Shown here: positions 17,317 to 26,818 of the stretch, piece by piece
How positions within the stretch are numbered: position 1 is the stretch's first letter
Layout: every line of letters begins with the position of its first letter
Program-made: the position numbers and the translations under genes
From: Actinomycetes bacterium
GTDB taxonomy: Bacteria > Actinomycetota > Acidimicrobiia > Acidimicrobiales > Acidimicrobiaceae
Direction of reading: 5' to 3'
NCBI GenBank assembly: GCA_021803345.1
Contig: JAJZLS010000024.1
Span: 1-64,000, forward strand
DNA: 64,000 nucleotides
The notes under the pieces: model-generated
Seen by the model: only the letters and a program-made list of their open reading frames with translations
Told to the model about the DNA's origin: nothing
Databases searched by the model: none

Positions 17317-18449
17317 CCCAGTCCTTTTTTTGATGCCAAATCCGTAACCACATCTCCTATTACATCTACTGCGTAGCTAACTTCGGACTCGGTACTTTCG
17401 GGACCGAGCGATAACCTTAGCGATCCTTTGGCAGCCGTTCTCGATTTTCCCATAGCTAAAAGTACATGGGAGGGATTCAGTGCCCCTGAGGCACATGAGG
17501 AGCCTGCGGACGCGTACACTCCAGCAGTATCTAGAAGGAAAAGAATTTCCTCAGAATTCAATCCTTCAAAACAATAATTGGATATATTACAAATTTGAGT
17601 CTCTCCTCCGCCATTAACTTGAACATTCTTGAACCTATCAGATAGTCCGGAGCGGAGTATTTCAGTCAAAGCGGAGACGTGCCTAACATTTGACCCGCGA
17701 TTCTCTACTGCGTCCCTCAAGGCCGCTGTCATGGAGATGATGCCCGCCAAATTTGGCGTGCCCGATCGGAGCTCCCATTCCTGCCCTCCACCAAGAATGA
17801 GAGGTCTGATTCGTCCAGGATTTTTCGCAACTAAAATCCCTGTTCCTTTAGGGCCACCGAATTTATGCCCCGACAGCGAAACCAGATCGAACTCTCTGGT
17901 CAAAGTAGATACGTCTAGATAACTTGGTGCCTGAACAGCGTCAGTATGCAGCAGAGCTGAGGGAGCGTATCTCTTCGCAAGATGGGAAACAGCCGACAAC
18001 GGCTGAATCACTCCAGTTTCATTATTAACTGCCATAATTGAAATCAGGCCAATCGAATCACCATGAACCCTTAAAGTATCTTCCAACTGGGTTAAATCGA
18101 GCACCCCTCCCGCAGTTACCCCGATCAAACGTCCCCCCGACCTTTCAACTGGATCTAGTACAGCATGATGTTCAATAGCACTGCAAAGTACCAGCGAGTT
18201 ACCAGCTGCTGATCCAAAAATCGCGGTATTGTCAGACTCTGTCCCACCTGAAGTAAAAACAATCTGCCTAACCTGAACTCCCAATAAAGACGCCACATTT
18301 TCACGAGCCTCTTCAAGAGCATCTTTAGCAACCCGGGCAGCTTTATGCGCACCTGAAGGATTACCTAAAATCGAAGCAGCTTCAACCCAAGCTTGAATAG
18401 CAGCTGGTTTGATAGGAGTTGTGGCAGCGTAATCTAAATAAGCCTGCAT
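17307..18449 (-). CDS. Cysteine desulfurase (NifS/IscS family)
   Basis: A PLP-dependent class V aminotransferase-fold enzyme that takes sulfur from cysteine for Fe-S clusters or thiolated tRNA. Visible are the N-terminal YLDYAATTP, FTSGGTESDN, the catalytic HAV-like IEHHAVLD, the PLP lysine in SLSGHKFGGPKG, and the mobile-loop cysteine in SAGSSCASGA. The family's group I-type loop is intact. ATG at 18449 gives MQAYLDYAATTP; an upstream TTG has no ribosome-binding site. It is the first gene of the leftward housekeeping run, with an intergenic regulatory region shared with galT. Confidence 0.9.
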   Translation of the reverse strand: MQAYLDYAATTPIKPAAIQAWVEAASILGNPSGAHKAARVAKDALEEARENVASLLGVQVRQIVFTSGGTESDNTAIFGSAAGNSLVLCSAIEHHAVLDPVERSGGRLIGVTAGGVLDLTQLEDTLRVHGDSIGLISIMAVNNETGVIQPLSAVSHLAKRYAPSALLHTDAVQAPSYLDVSTLTREFDLVSLSGHKFGGPKGTGILVAKNPGRIRPLILGGGQEWELRSGTPNLAGIISMTAALRDAVENRGSNVRHVSALTEILRSGLSDRFKNVQVNGGGETQICNISNYCFEGLNSEEILFLLDTAGVYASAGSSCASGALNPSHVLLAMGKSRTAAKGSLRLSLGPESTESEVSYAVDVIGDVVTDLASKKGLGCI

Positions 18450-18510
18450 CCGATTAAGATTACCTTGCAATATTGATTTTATGGAATGACTTTAAACCCA
18501 TTTACACTAA

Positions 18511-18529
18511 TTTGAATTTCAAATTCAAA
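18511..18529. promoter_or_regulatory. 19-bp perfect palindrome, candidate operator
   Basis: TTTGAATTTCAAATTCAAA is a perfect inverted repeat (9+1+9) in the divergent region between the cysteine desulfurase gene and galT. Its right arm coincides with the proposed -35 box of galT, the usual arrangement for a repressor operator. Confidence 0.6.
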
Positions 18530-18552
18530 CTGTTCAATTTTAGTGTTATAAC
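18524..18552 (+). promoter_or_regulatory. Promoter of galT (extended -10)
   Basis: TTCAAA at 18524-18529 serves as -35 and TATAAC at 18547-18552 as -10, with an ideal 17-nt spacer. TGT directly before the -10 makes it an extended -10 promoter. Transcription would start near 18559, giving a leader of about 47 nt that contains a TAGGAGA ribosome-binding site. Confidence 0.6.
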
Positions 18553-18605
18553 TTTAGGTAGGGAATTACAGAGTTGAAACTCTACCCTAGGAGAAACCGC
18601 CCTGA

Positions 18606-19601
18606 ATGAAAAACGAACTTAGACTCGATCCTTTAACTGGCCGATGGGTGGTCATTGCCTATGAACGTTCGACTAGACCATCCGCATTTTCGGCTAGAGA
18701 CACAACTAAAAAAAGTGACATTGCTGAGTGCCCGTTCTGCCCAGGACACGAGGAAGACACTCCCCCGGCACTTGAGACCTACTCAGAGGAGGGAAACTGG
18801 CTTCTAAGAGTAGTACCCAACAAGTACCCAGCTTTCAGCGGCGATGAGCCGATGGTGGCAATCACCAAAGGACCCATATTTACCACAGCTCCTGCCTCAG
18901 GAATTCATGAGGTGATCGTATTGTCTCCTGACCACCATCTAGGGTGGTCCGACCTTACTGTAGAGCAGTCGAAACTTATAATGCATAGCATCAGGGACAG
19001 AATTTTGGCTCACTCTAATTCACAGACAATAAGGTACTCTCAAGTGATCGTGAACTCAGGCCGGGAAGCTGGAGCCTCGTTGGATCACCCGCACGGCCAA
19101 CTCCTGGCTACTTCATTTGTTCCTCGGGAGATCACTGATGAGCTTGCTGGATTCTCACGATTTCTAGGTGGATGCGTACTTTGTTCAACAATTGACGCAG
19201 AACTGTCACTTGAAGACCGTGTGGTGCTTGAAGACAGCGAAACCCTGACCATATCGCCATTTTGGGCATCACAGCCTTACGAAATGTTGATAATCCCAAA
19301 AACTCACCAGGAACACATTCACAAGGCCACCGATGAGGAACTCCAGTCCATAGCGGTTTCAATAAAACTTGCCTTGGGTGCAATTAGGGAACATCTGGGA
19401 GATATCTCCTACAATCTGGTGTTCCATTCATCTCCTTACAGAGAACAAGGACGGTTCCATTGGCACGTCCATATCTGGCCAAAATTAACCACCCGAGCAG
19501 GATTTGAATTGGGAACCGGTGTGATGATCAACGTGATTCCTCCTGAAAAAGCAGCGTCAGAGTTAAGATCGGTTCTGAGCCAGGTCTCAAGCTCAAAGTA
19601 A
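18606..19601 (+). CDS. galT: Galactose-1-phosphate uridylyltransferase
   Basis: A histidine-triad (HIT) superfamily enzyme that exchanges UMP between UDP-glucose and galactose-1-phosphate (Leloir pathway). The N-terminus has RLDPLTGRWVVIA and a zinc-type CPFC (residues 42-45), then VVPNKYPAF. The nucleophile motif is HPH at residues 161-163, followed by GQ instead of the commoner SQ. FHWHVHIWP near residue 285 completes the C-terminal lobe. The 331-residue length is normal. No galK or galE lies beside it, so it may instead serve nucleotide-sugar recycling. The upstream palindrome suggests repression by a dedicated regulator. Confidence 0.88.
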   Translation: MKNELRLDPLTGRWVVIAYERSTRPSAFSARDTTKKSDIAECPFCPGHEEDTPPALETYSEEGNWLLRVVPNKYPAFSGDEPMVAITKGPIFTTAPASGIHEVIVLSPDHHLGWSDLTVEQSKLIMHSIRDRILAHSNSQTIRYSQVIVNSGREAGASLDHPHGQLLATSFVPREITDELAGFSRFLGGCVLCSTIDAELSLEDRVVLEDSETLTISPFWASQPYEMLIIPKTHQEHIHKATDEELQSIAVSIKLALGAIREHLGDISYNLVFHSSPYREQGRFHWHVHIWPKLTTRAGFELGTGVMINVIPPEKAASELRSVLSQVSSSK

Positions 19602-19808
19602 TGCACCTGGTCAAAAGCTATGCCTACCTGACAGACTCAATCTGCTCAGGCAGCCAACCCCTTATGCCCGAGCAAAGAGATGCAAGTAAAGAAAATAGAA
19701 CTGACTCCAAGATAAACAAACTCGAATTCAATTAAGAAGAGGAATAAATTTAGAGATTGCCAAACAATCCAAGTAAAATCCCGGTATTCCTCTTTTCCGA
19801 AAGAACCT

Positions 19809-21068
19809 GTGATGGCTAGAAATGACGTAATCGAAGTAAATAACGGCGAAGGATGGCGCTCCGGGGATAAGAAAATTGTGGGCCTTTTAACCTTTTCACA
19901 TGCAGTACAGCACTTTTACGCAGCAGGCCTGGCACTAACCTATCCATTCGTAATAAGCGCGTTTCACGTTTCCTACTCGTCACTAGGTATTTTACTTGCA
20001 GTATCGGGGGTGGTTGGAGGTCTCCTCCAAGGAGCTGCAGGTTTGGCACGGCGCTTTTCAGCCCGCTTCTTGCTCTCAGGTCAAAATGTATCGTTAGGAG
20101 TAGTCACATTCTTGGCGGCATTTTCTCCTGGGTTCCTCATTTACGGACTGCTGAGATTTATTGGTGCTTTGGTGCTATGGCCTCAGCATCCTGTGGGTTC
20201 GGCTTATCTCTCGGAAACGTTTCCCAAAAAACGCGGTACGGTCCTTTCCTGGCACACAACCGGAGGAACCCTTGGGACGCTTTTGGTGCCAATTGCAACT
20301 ACCGCTGTAATAGCGAATTTCGGCTGGCGAACGGCACTTGTCGCTCTCTCTATTCCGATGGCTTTGGGAGGCCTGGTGCTGATTGGGAATCTGCCTTTGG
20401 AAGCCAGCAGAACCAAGGGATCCGATGCCCATACACAAGCATCACGCCAGCCTGGTGAACCATCAATGTTCTCCCAAATTGTGAAAAACAAAGCAGCGGT
20501 ACTTGTAATCATCGCGTCTACCGTTTCGGCAGCCGGAAGAGGGCTTGGGATATTAACCGCATTTGTTCCCATCTATCTCAAAAATGGCGCGCATCTTTCA
20601 ACCGTAACCGTCGGGCTGGTGTATACAGTTCTTGTAGGAGGAGGAGTGGTAGGACCACTTATTGCCGGATGGCTATCTGATAAGATCGGCAGAAAAGGTG
20701 TGCTGATGGCGGCATACTTGGGTGGGGCACTTTCTTTTGTACTATTTGTTCAGAAGTACTCTTCCCCGTGGTTGTTGGCTCTTGTGTCTTTGTTCGTTGG
20801 TATGCTGGCCTATTCTGAGTCGCCTCTCATCCAATCACTTTTTTCCGATACAATTGGACCTTCACAAGCCCGGGCCGCTTTTGGAATTTTCTTTGCCATC
20901 GCCTACGGCGTGGGCGCATTATGGTTTGCCCTAATCGGCTTCATTATCGACAAGTACGGTTTCCAGGTAGCGTTTTACATAATGGGTCTTTCCTTTGTGG
21001 TTTCGGCAGTGCTTATCTCACCAAAGTTCATCAAATCTCAATCGCATCCACAAATCAACCCTCATTGA
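19809..21068 (+). CDS. Major facilitator superfamily transporter
   Basis: A 419-residue protein with about 12 transmembrane helices in two halves. The MFS loop 2-3 type motif in the second half reads GWLSDKIGRKGVLMA, and the first half has the weaker GLARRFSARFLL. The substrate is not predictable. GTG at 19809 and ATG at 19812 are both possible starts, one codon apart. The 3' end overlaps the convergent HxlR regulator gene by 14 bp, so the regulator might respond to the transported compound, but that is inference. Confidence 0.82.
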   Translation: MMARNDVIEVNNGEGWRSGDKKIVGLLTFSHAVQHFYAAGLALTYPFVISAFHVSYSSLGILLAVSGVVGGLLQGAAGLARRFSARFLLSGQNVSLGVVTFLAAFSPGFLIYGLLRFIGALVLWPQHPVGSAYLSETFPKKRGTVLSWHTTGGTLGTLLVPIATTAVIANFGWRTALVALSIPMALGGLVLIGNLPLEASRTKGSDAHTQASRQPGEPSMFSQIVKNKAAVLVIIASTVSAAGRGLGILTAFVPIYLKNGAHLSTVTVGLVYTVLVGGGVVGPLIAGWLSDKIGRKGVLMAAYLGGALSFVLFVQKYSSPWLLALVSLFVGMLAYSESPLIQSLFSDTIGPSQARAAFGIFFAIAYGVGALWFALIGFIIDKYGFQVAFYIMGLSFVVSAVLISPKFIKSQSHPQINPH

Positions 21069-21588
21069 TACTGCTCTCAACCGCAAAGAAGGAATTCTCC
21101 CTTACAGCAGAATAGGCTCGCATATCGTTGATATCCATGTCTTGACCAGGAACCCAATCAAGGGAATCGCTGCTTCCCGAAATGACTTCATTACAATTAG
21201 GACATACAATATCGATCGAGATCTCACTGCCACACGCTTTGTGGGCAATTCTCAATGGATGGTCCCTATCCCCATAGACATGTGTATCTCCCCACTGCTT
21301 GATTGCGAACAGCACAATCTTGAGGTCGTTCCCACTCGGAGTGAGCAGATACTCATATCGCTTTGGGCGTACTTGATAGAGTTGCCTCTCCAAGACTCCG
21401 AAATCAATCAATCGTCGGATCCTGGAAGCCAGAATATTTCTAGCTATCCCCAAGTGCTCCTGAAAATCATCAAATCTCCTGATTCCCATGAATGCATCTC
21501 TTACGATTAAAAGCGTCCACCAATCCCCGACTATTTCCAGACTTCTGGCCATTGACGAGTTTAAATTTTCGAAACTAGTCCGGCGCAA
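21055..21588 (-). CDS. HxlR family winged-helix transcriptional regulator
   Basis: The N-terminal 100 residues carry the HxlR DNA-binding domain. MARSLEIVGDWWTLLIVRDAFMG leads into FDDFQEHLGIARNILASRIRRL (recognition region), then RYEYLLTPSG for the wing. A C-terminal extension of about 70 residues includes CPNC and an upstream Cys, possibly a metal or redox site. HxlR proteins are dimeric regulators of metabolic or stress genes. TTG at 21588 is supported by GGAG five bases before it. It ends within the convergent MFS gene. Confidence 0.86.
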   Translation of the reverse strand: MRRTSFENLNSSMARSLEIVGDWWTLLIVRDAFMGIRRFDDFQEHLGIARNILASRIRRLIDFGVLERQLYQVRPKRYEYLLTPSGNDLKIVLFAIKQWGDTHVYGDRDHPLRIAHKACGSEISIDIVCPNCNEVISGSSDSLDWVPGQDMDINDMRAYSAVRENSFFAVESSINEG

Positions 21589-22095
21589 AACTACTCCATT
21601 TCCCCCGTTCGAACTTCAAAAGAAGTCGATTCCCCCACACTGTAAACTTTAAGGTATCCCTAGGTAAATCTTCCCCACCTACCGTAGGACTCCTTAGAGT
21701 AAGACATACTAACCTCCGCCAGAAACTCGCAATTTCTGCTTTCACGAGCTATCCCCAGATGATTGCGATTTCTGGTGCGTGTCCGCCAACAAGTCTGGAA
21801 ATGTCACAATGAAATAGGCTGTATTGAAAAATATAACAGCCACCGGACGCCGAGTCACTATCACCAGGTAATAATTTTAGAGAAAAAGTGCAAGTAATTC
21901 TGCAAGGAAACTGCGGATCGAACTCACAAAGTTCCACAAAAGAGGACTGGAGCTGAACAATCTTGACAAAGGCGGACAGGTTGATCCATCGTTTATGTTC
22001 TCTCGGTTACTTGCCTTCAGCTAACTGATTCACCAATGGCTACAGTGTTGTATATTCCGATTCCAAAAGTGACTGGATGCCTAATGCAACCATGC
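21589..22095. other. Intergenic region upstream of the HxlR gene
   Basis: I find no gene in these 507 nt. The only structure is an imperfect hairpin, CCTAGGTA (21659-21666) against TACCGTAGG (21680-21688), with no U tract. The region must contain the HxlR promoter and the 3' end of the enoyl-CoA hydratase transcript. Confidence 0.5.
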
Positions 22096-22878
22096 CTATC
22101 GACCATCGAAAACCGCCTTACCTGGACCTTGCGCCAAAAAAGATGCCACGCCAACCTGTGCGTCGTTAGTCATGAATGCTTTTGCGAAAAAGAGTTTTTC
22201 AAGATCCAAGCCATGCTTAAGGTTCCCGGACAATCCGGCATCAATAGCCTCTTTAGCAAGTCCGTGGGCGATTACCGGCCCTTTGGAAAACTCGAGTGCC
22301 CATTGATAGGCAGCTTCAAACGCTGTTTTAGGTTCACAAACTCTATCCACAATCCCTAACCCAAGAGCATCCTCAGCGGTGACTTGCCTACCTGAAAAGA
22401 TTATCTCCTTTGCTTTTGAGACTCCTATTAGCCTGGCTAGCCGTTGCGTACCACCACCACCTGGTATAATTCCCAACAGAATCTCAGGCTGGCCCATCCT
22501 GGCATCCGAGGAAGCTACCCTGAAGTCACAGGAGAGCGCCAACTCCAAACCTCCCCCCAGGGCGTAGCCATTAATTGCCGCGATGGTTATTCGGGGTATT
22601 TCCGCGATTGAATCGAGCGCGCTATGAAATAACGATGATATCTCTAACGCTTCCGCCGGCCCCCCAAATTCTGAAATGTCCGCGCCAGCCGCGAAAATTT
22701 TCTCGCCTCCGTGAATAACCACGGCTTTGGGCAGTTCCTGCTGAAAATGAGACGCTGCCTGGCGCAGCTGCAAAAGCACTTGTCTGGACAGAGCATTGGC
22801 TTTGGGGTGATCCAGTTTTATCAGACCAATTCCGTTGTCATCAATCTCGCACTTAACTACTTTTCCTTCATCAGCCAT
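22096..22878 (-). CDS. Enoyl-CoA hydratase/isomerase family protein
   Basis: A crotonase-fold enzyme that hydrates trans-2-enoyl-CoA in fatty-acid beta-oxidation. The oxyanion-hole region is FAAGADISEF. Both catalytic glutamates appear in the expected places, GGGLELALSCDFR and GQPEILLGIIPGGGGTQRL. ATG at 22878 has a GGGGGA box a few bases upstream and is preferred over the ATG at 22899. The 260-residue length is normal. It directly follows meaB, which ties it to acyl-CoA metabolism. Confidence 0.9.
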   Translation of the reverse strand: MADEGKVVKCEIDDNGIGLIKLDHPKANALSRQVLLQLRQAASHFQQELPKAVVIHGGEKIFAAGADISEFGGPAEALEISSLFHSALDSIAEIPRITIAAINGYALGGGLELALSCDFRVASSDARMGQPEILLGIIPGGGGTQRLARLIGVSKAKEIIFSGRQVTAEDALGLGIVDRVCEPKTAFEAAYQWALEFSKGPVIAHGLAKEAIDAGLSGNLKHGLDLEKLFFAKAFMTNDAQVGVASFLAQGPGKAVFDGR

Positions 22879-22903
22879 AATTCCCCCATTCGAGCACATA
22901 AAT

Positions 22904-23854
22904 TCAATTCTGAAACAGCAAACCGACTAGTTCTGTAGCCAAAGTATACGGATCAATTTCACCCTGCATCAATTTCTGCTGTTGCAGATGAAACTTTGGA
23001 TCCGAAAGAACCTGATCTATCCGCATATCGATCTGTGCCTCAACTATCTTTTTCAACTCATTTACGAGCCGTATCTCCTTAATTTTTAAACCCTGGCCAC
23101 TTTCCTGAAGGTAGTTGCGATGGCTGCAGACTGCCTCAAATACCTCGTCCACGCCATCTCCCTTACTTGCCACAGACTCTATAACCGGTGGAATCCAACT
23201 ATTTTTGTCAGACATTTCCAACATTGTTTCGATATCACGCCGAGTGTCTCTAACGCCATCCCTGTCAGCTTTATTTATGACAAAAATATCAGCAATCTCC
23301 ATCAAACCAGCTTTATTGGCCTGGACTGAATCACCCCATCCAGGAGTGACCACAACAATCGTTGTATCGGCCGATTCAACTATCTCGACTTCCACTTGGC
23401 CCACGCCGACCGTCTCTAACAACACGTAGGGAAACCCAACTGCACTCAGGACTCGAGCTGCGTCCGGAACCGCCAAAGCCAATCCTCCCAAATGGCCCCT
23501 GGTTGCCATCGAACGTATATAGACTCCAGAATCGGACGAATGCCCCTGCATGCGCACCCTGTCACCAAGGATAGCCCCGCCTGAGAAGGGTGAGCTAGGG
23601 TCTACGGCCAGAACCGCCACTTCCAGTGCGCGCTTTCTTACCTCAGTTATCAGCCCATTTGCCAGAGTCGATTTGCCAGCTCCGGGTGCACCAGTAATTC
23701 CTACCAGATATGAATCCTTTTGCTGGTAAAATGCAAGCTTCGTAAGCTGAAGCGCTTTTTCTCCGCCCCGCTCTGTAATCGAAAGCAATTTCGCCAATGA
23801 GACTCGGTTTGACTGCTTCGCGCGATCAAGGAGTTCCTTAGGATCATTTTTCAT
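22904..23854 (-). CDS. meaB: Methylmalonyl-CoA mutase-associated GTPase
   Basis: A G3E-family GTPase that protects and reactivates B12-dependent methylmalonyl-CoA mutase and gates cofactor loading. Walker A is GAPGAGKST, followed by AVDPSSPFSGGAILGDRVRM, the switch-region TVGVGQVEVEIV and the guanine-specificity NKAD. ATG at 23854 gives the typical N-terminus; an in-frame GTG at 23887 is possible. The mutase large subunit gene lies 5 kb away in the same direction. The length of 316 residues matches the family. Confidence 0.92.
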   Translation of the reverse strand: MKNDPKELLDRAKQSNRVSLAKLLSITERGGEKALQLTKLAFYQQKDSYLVGITGAPGAGKSTLANGLITEVRKRALEVAVLAVDPSSPFSGGAILGDRVRMQGHSSDSGVYIRSMATRGHLGGLALAVPDAARVLSAVGFPYVLLETVGVGQVEVEIVESADTTIVVVTPGWGDSVQANKAGLMEIADIFVINKADRDGVRDTRRDIETMLEMSDKNSWIPPVIESVASKGDGVDEVFEAVCSHRNYLQESGQGLKIKEIRLVNELKKIVEAQIDMRIDQVLSDPKFHLQQQKLMQGEIDPYTLATELVGLLFQN

Positions 23855-23930
23855 AAGTGGCCGCCAATCAATCAAACTCTGTGACACCTAGTAAAGTTAC
23901 CCTGGATAGAAGGGTTTCCGGACATGGATT

Positions 23931-25193
23931 TCAAAGCCTTTCGATATCAGCCCCTACGCTTCTGAGCCTATCGGCAAAATCCTCATAACCTCTCTCAATA
24001 TGTGACGCACCCGAAAGAATGGTCTCACCTTCCGCAGCCATTCCGGCCAACGCCAGAGCTGCAGCTGCCCTGATATCGCTTCCCTTTACCTGCGCCCCTG
24101 AGAGTCTAGGAACACCCCTGATGACCGCATGGTGTCCCTCAGTTCGAATATCAGCGCCCATTCTTCTCAGCTCATCCACGTACTTGAAGCGTCCCGAGAA
24201 CAGGTTCTCAGTCACAATAGAAACACCGTCGGCCAAAGTAAGCATGGTTACGATGAATGGCTTATAGTCAGTCGCAACACCGGGATAGGGCAAAGTGGCC
24301 ACATCGATAGCTTTCAGTCGATCGAAACATGAGACATGCAGACCATTTGATGTCTTTGTTATTTCAAGACCTATTTGGCCAAGCTTCTCGAGAACCATAT
24401 CCATATACGAAACTGGGGCTCCAACCAATTCCAAGCTGCCAGTGGTAATTCCTACAGCGGCAGCCATTGTTGCAGCCTCCACCCGGTCCGCAACTACTCT
24501 GTGAGTCACTGGCTGAAGTTGGTCCACCCCCTCCACTTCTATCCTTGAGGTACCGGCCCCATGGATCTTGGCTCCCATTGCCGAGAGCATCGCAGCTAAG
24601 TCAATAACTTCCGGTTCTCTGGCAGCATTCTCAATGATAGTGATCCCTTTGGCAAGCACAGAAGCCATCAGGACATTATCAGTGGCGGTATGTGACGGGA
24701 ATTCTAAAACCACCCTCGTACCCAACAACCCAGGCGTGGTTGCCGATATGTAGCCATGCGAGGCCTCAAAATTCGCTCCCAGGGTCTCTAGGGCATTCAG
24801 ATGAAAGTCAATAGGCCGATGACCAAAATCATCACCCCCTGGCATCGAAACCTCAGCCCGACGGTATCTTGACACTAAAGGACCCAAAACCACTATGGAC
24901 GCTCGGATCTTTTCCACCAATTCATAGGGAGCCCGCGGAGTGATCTGGTCCTCCCTGGGGACTGTTATGGACAGCCTACCATCGATGACTTCAGAAACCT
25001 CCACACCCATGGACCTAAGCAGATCTGACATTATCGTAACATCTGCTATGCGAGGCACGTTCTCGAGCACATGAGTTCCCGGTGCTAGCAGCGTGGCAGC
25101 CATAAGTTTTAGAACTGAATTTTTCGCTCCCTTTATCTCAATTGTCCCGTGCAGCTGGCTCACTGGGCGTATTCTGAACGCGTCGTCGTACAT
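23931..25193 (-). CDS. murA: UDP-N-acetylglucosamine 1-carboxyvinyltransferase, Asp-type
   Basis: MurA transfers enolpyruvate from PEP to UDP-GlcNAc, the first committed step of peptidoglycan synthesis. The EPSP-synthase fold shows GAKNSVLKLMAA at residues 22-33 and the active-site loop SMPGGDDFGHRP. In most bacteria the loop has Cys (Cys115 in E. coli), the target of fosfomycin; here it is Asp121 (codon 24831-24833), as in Mycobacterium tuberculosis MurA. The enzyme should be active but resistant to fosfomycin alkylation. ATG at 25193, 420 residues, full length. Confidence 0.94.
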   Translation of the reverse strand: MYDDAFRIRPVSQLHGTIEIKGAKNSVLKLMAATLLAPGTHVLENVPRIADVTIMSDLLRSMGVEVSEVIDGRLSITVPREDQITPRAPYELVEKIRASIVVLGPLVSRYRRAEVSMPGGDDFGHRPIDFHLNALETLGANFEASHGYISATTPGLLGTRVVLEFPSHTATDNVLMASVLAKGITIIENAAREPEVIDLAAMLSAMGAKIHGAGTSRIEVEGVDQLQPVTHRVVADRVEAATMAAAVGITTGSLELVGAPVSYMDMVLEKLGQIGLEITKTSNGLHVSCFDRLKAIDVATLPYPGVATDYKPFIVTMLTLADGVSIVTENLFSGRFKYVDELRRMGADIRTEGHHAVIRGVPRLSGAQVKGSDIRAAAALALAGMAAEGETILSGASHIERGYEDFADRLRSVGADIERL

Positions 25194-25288
25194 ATCAGCC
25201 TCCCTATCCAGCTATGACTATTAAGCTCCAATGAATATAGCTCAAATCTAACCAGCCAAATCCCTAGAGTAAGTTGCATGGAAAAAAG

Positions 25289-26818
25289 ATGCGCCCTAAA
25301 CAGCTAATTACCACTTTTAGCGCGTCTCAACTCGATCAGTACAATTACGAGTTACGGGGAATAGTCAAAGAAAAACGCGATCATGAATCTAATACCTTTT
25401 ACTCTGAAAGGTCGATTCTCAACGGCTACAAGCGTGAACTAATTCAAATTAACCAGGACTCCTGGCATGAAAAAATCAGTTTCTCGATACATGTCCCCGG
25501 TGTGAGCTGGCTCCTGGCAATTGCAATCAAAAGGCATTTGAAAAAGTTGCCAAATCGGGATACTTTTCCTTTTTGGCACCCTCCCACCCAGCTGGAGCCG
25601 GCCACAATTCTTTCCATTTGGACGTTGATTGGAATAGCATTTCTTAACAGCTACTACGCGACACTTTTGGGTCAACTGCTGACCTTTACCGCCTCAGAAT
25701 TCCACAGCTCAACCGCAACACAAGGACTGGTTCTTGGTTTTTCACGCTTAGATATAGTGCCTGCTCTTTTCCTACTCTTTGTGGCGGACAAAATAGGTCG
25801 CTCAAAAATAATTCTTTTTTCCACTGCGATGGGAGCGGTATTCTCCACTCTTGGTGCCCTCGCACCAAATATGTACTTCCTTGCTGCGGACCAGATCTTG
25901 ACCAAGGCCTTTGCTACATCGGCAATCTTACTCATAGCAATTGTCTCCTCAGAAATCGTCCCCGCCACGGCCAGGGCATGGTCATTGGCATCACTTGTAA
26001 TTGGATCAGCCCTTGGAGCCGGAGCAGCTGCTGCAATGATACCTCTAGCTGGAATTTCAGCCGGATCATGGCGTATCCTCTATGCCGTCTCGATTCTGGC
26101 CTTGCTGGCAATCAAGCCTTTCTCCAAGCACCTGAAAGAATCAGAACGGTTTCGATTTCTGTCAACCAAGCCTACTTTTAGCAATGGTGAGCTGCAATCC
26201 CAGAAAAACCGCCAAGCGTTGATACTGCTATGCATTGCGTCATTTTTGCTAAATCTATTTTTTATACCGGCATCACAGTTCAGAAACGAGTTCCTGAGTC
26301 ACGACCAGTCCTTTTCACCATTGGCAATAAGCATATTCACGATAATTACTGCAGCTCCCGGAGCTATAGGGTTAGCCCTCGGAGGGCGTCTTTCAGAAAC
26401 TAAAGGAAGAAGAATCGTAAGTACGGTGGCCCTGATTATAGGTACCGGCGGCCTGATGATGGCATTTCTTTCCAAAGGTGCGATGATTTGGATATGGGCC
26501 ATTCTTGGGTCCACCATCTCTCCTGCAGTTATTCCTTCACTGGGGGTTTATGGAACTGAACTTTTCCCGACTAAATATAGAGGCAAAGCCAACGGAATCA
26601 TAGGAGTCTGGTCCAGGATCGGATCGATCGTGGGTGTTGTGGGAGTCGGATTTTTAGGTTCCACCATCTACAACCAGGTTGGGACCCCTCTTGCCCTAAT
26701 GGGAATTGGTCCTTTGCTCCTTGCGGTAATTATATTTTTTAGATTTCCTGAAACTAAAGGCTTGGAACTCGAAACCATAAATCCAGAAGACGCCAGTTTT
26801 AAAGATCCCTGGCGCTAG
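25289..26818 (+). CDS. MFS transporter (sugar-porter-like) with N-terminal extension
   Basis: About 12 transmembrane helices with sugar-porter-type signatures: VADKIGRSKII in the 2-3 loop, GGRLSETKGRRIV in the 8-9 loop, ELFPTKYRG before helix 11, and FPETKGLELE after helix 12. Before the first helix is an unusual hydrophilic cytoplasmic extension of about 90 residues, rich in charged residues, which I do not recognise. ATG at 25289 is chosen; an upstream in-frame TTG at 25274 is possible. It is convergent with the S9 peptidase gene, overlapping by 4 bp. The substrate is unknown. Confidence 0.8.
   Translation: MRPKQLITTFSASQLDQYNYELRGIVKEKRDHESNTFYSERSILNGYKRELIQINQDSWHEKISFSIHVPGVSWLLAIAIKRHLKKLPNRDTFPFWHPPTQLEPATILSIWTLIGIAFLNSYYATLLGQLLTFTASEFHSSTATQGLVLGFSRLDIVPALFLLFVADKIGRSKIILFSTAMGAVFSTLGALAPNMYFLAADQILTKAFATSAILLIAIVSSEIVPATARAWSLASLVIGSALGAGAAAAMIPLAGISAGSWRILYAVSILALLAIKPFSKHLKESERFRFLSTKPTFSNGELQSQKNRQALILLCIASFLLNLFFIPASQFRNEFLSHDQSFSPLAISIFTIITAAPGAIGLALGGRLSETKGRRIVSTVALIIGTGGLMMAFLSKGAMIWIWAILGSTISPAVIPSLGVYGTELFPTKYRGKANGIIGVWSRIGSIVGVVGVGFLGSTIYNQVGTPLALMGIGPLLLAVIIFFRFPETKGLELETINPEDASFKDPWR

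Noticed and set aside
19627..19650. Hairpin after galT as a terminator
   Set aside because: The 9-bp stem has a bulge and no U tract follows, so I do not list it as a terminator.
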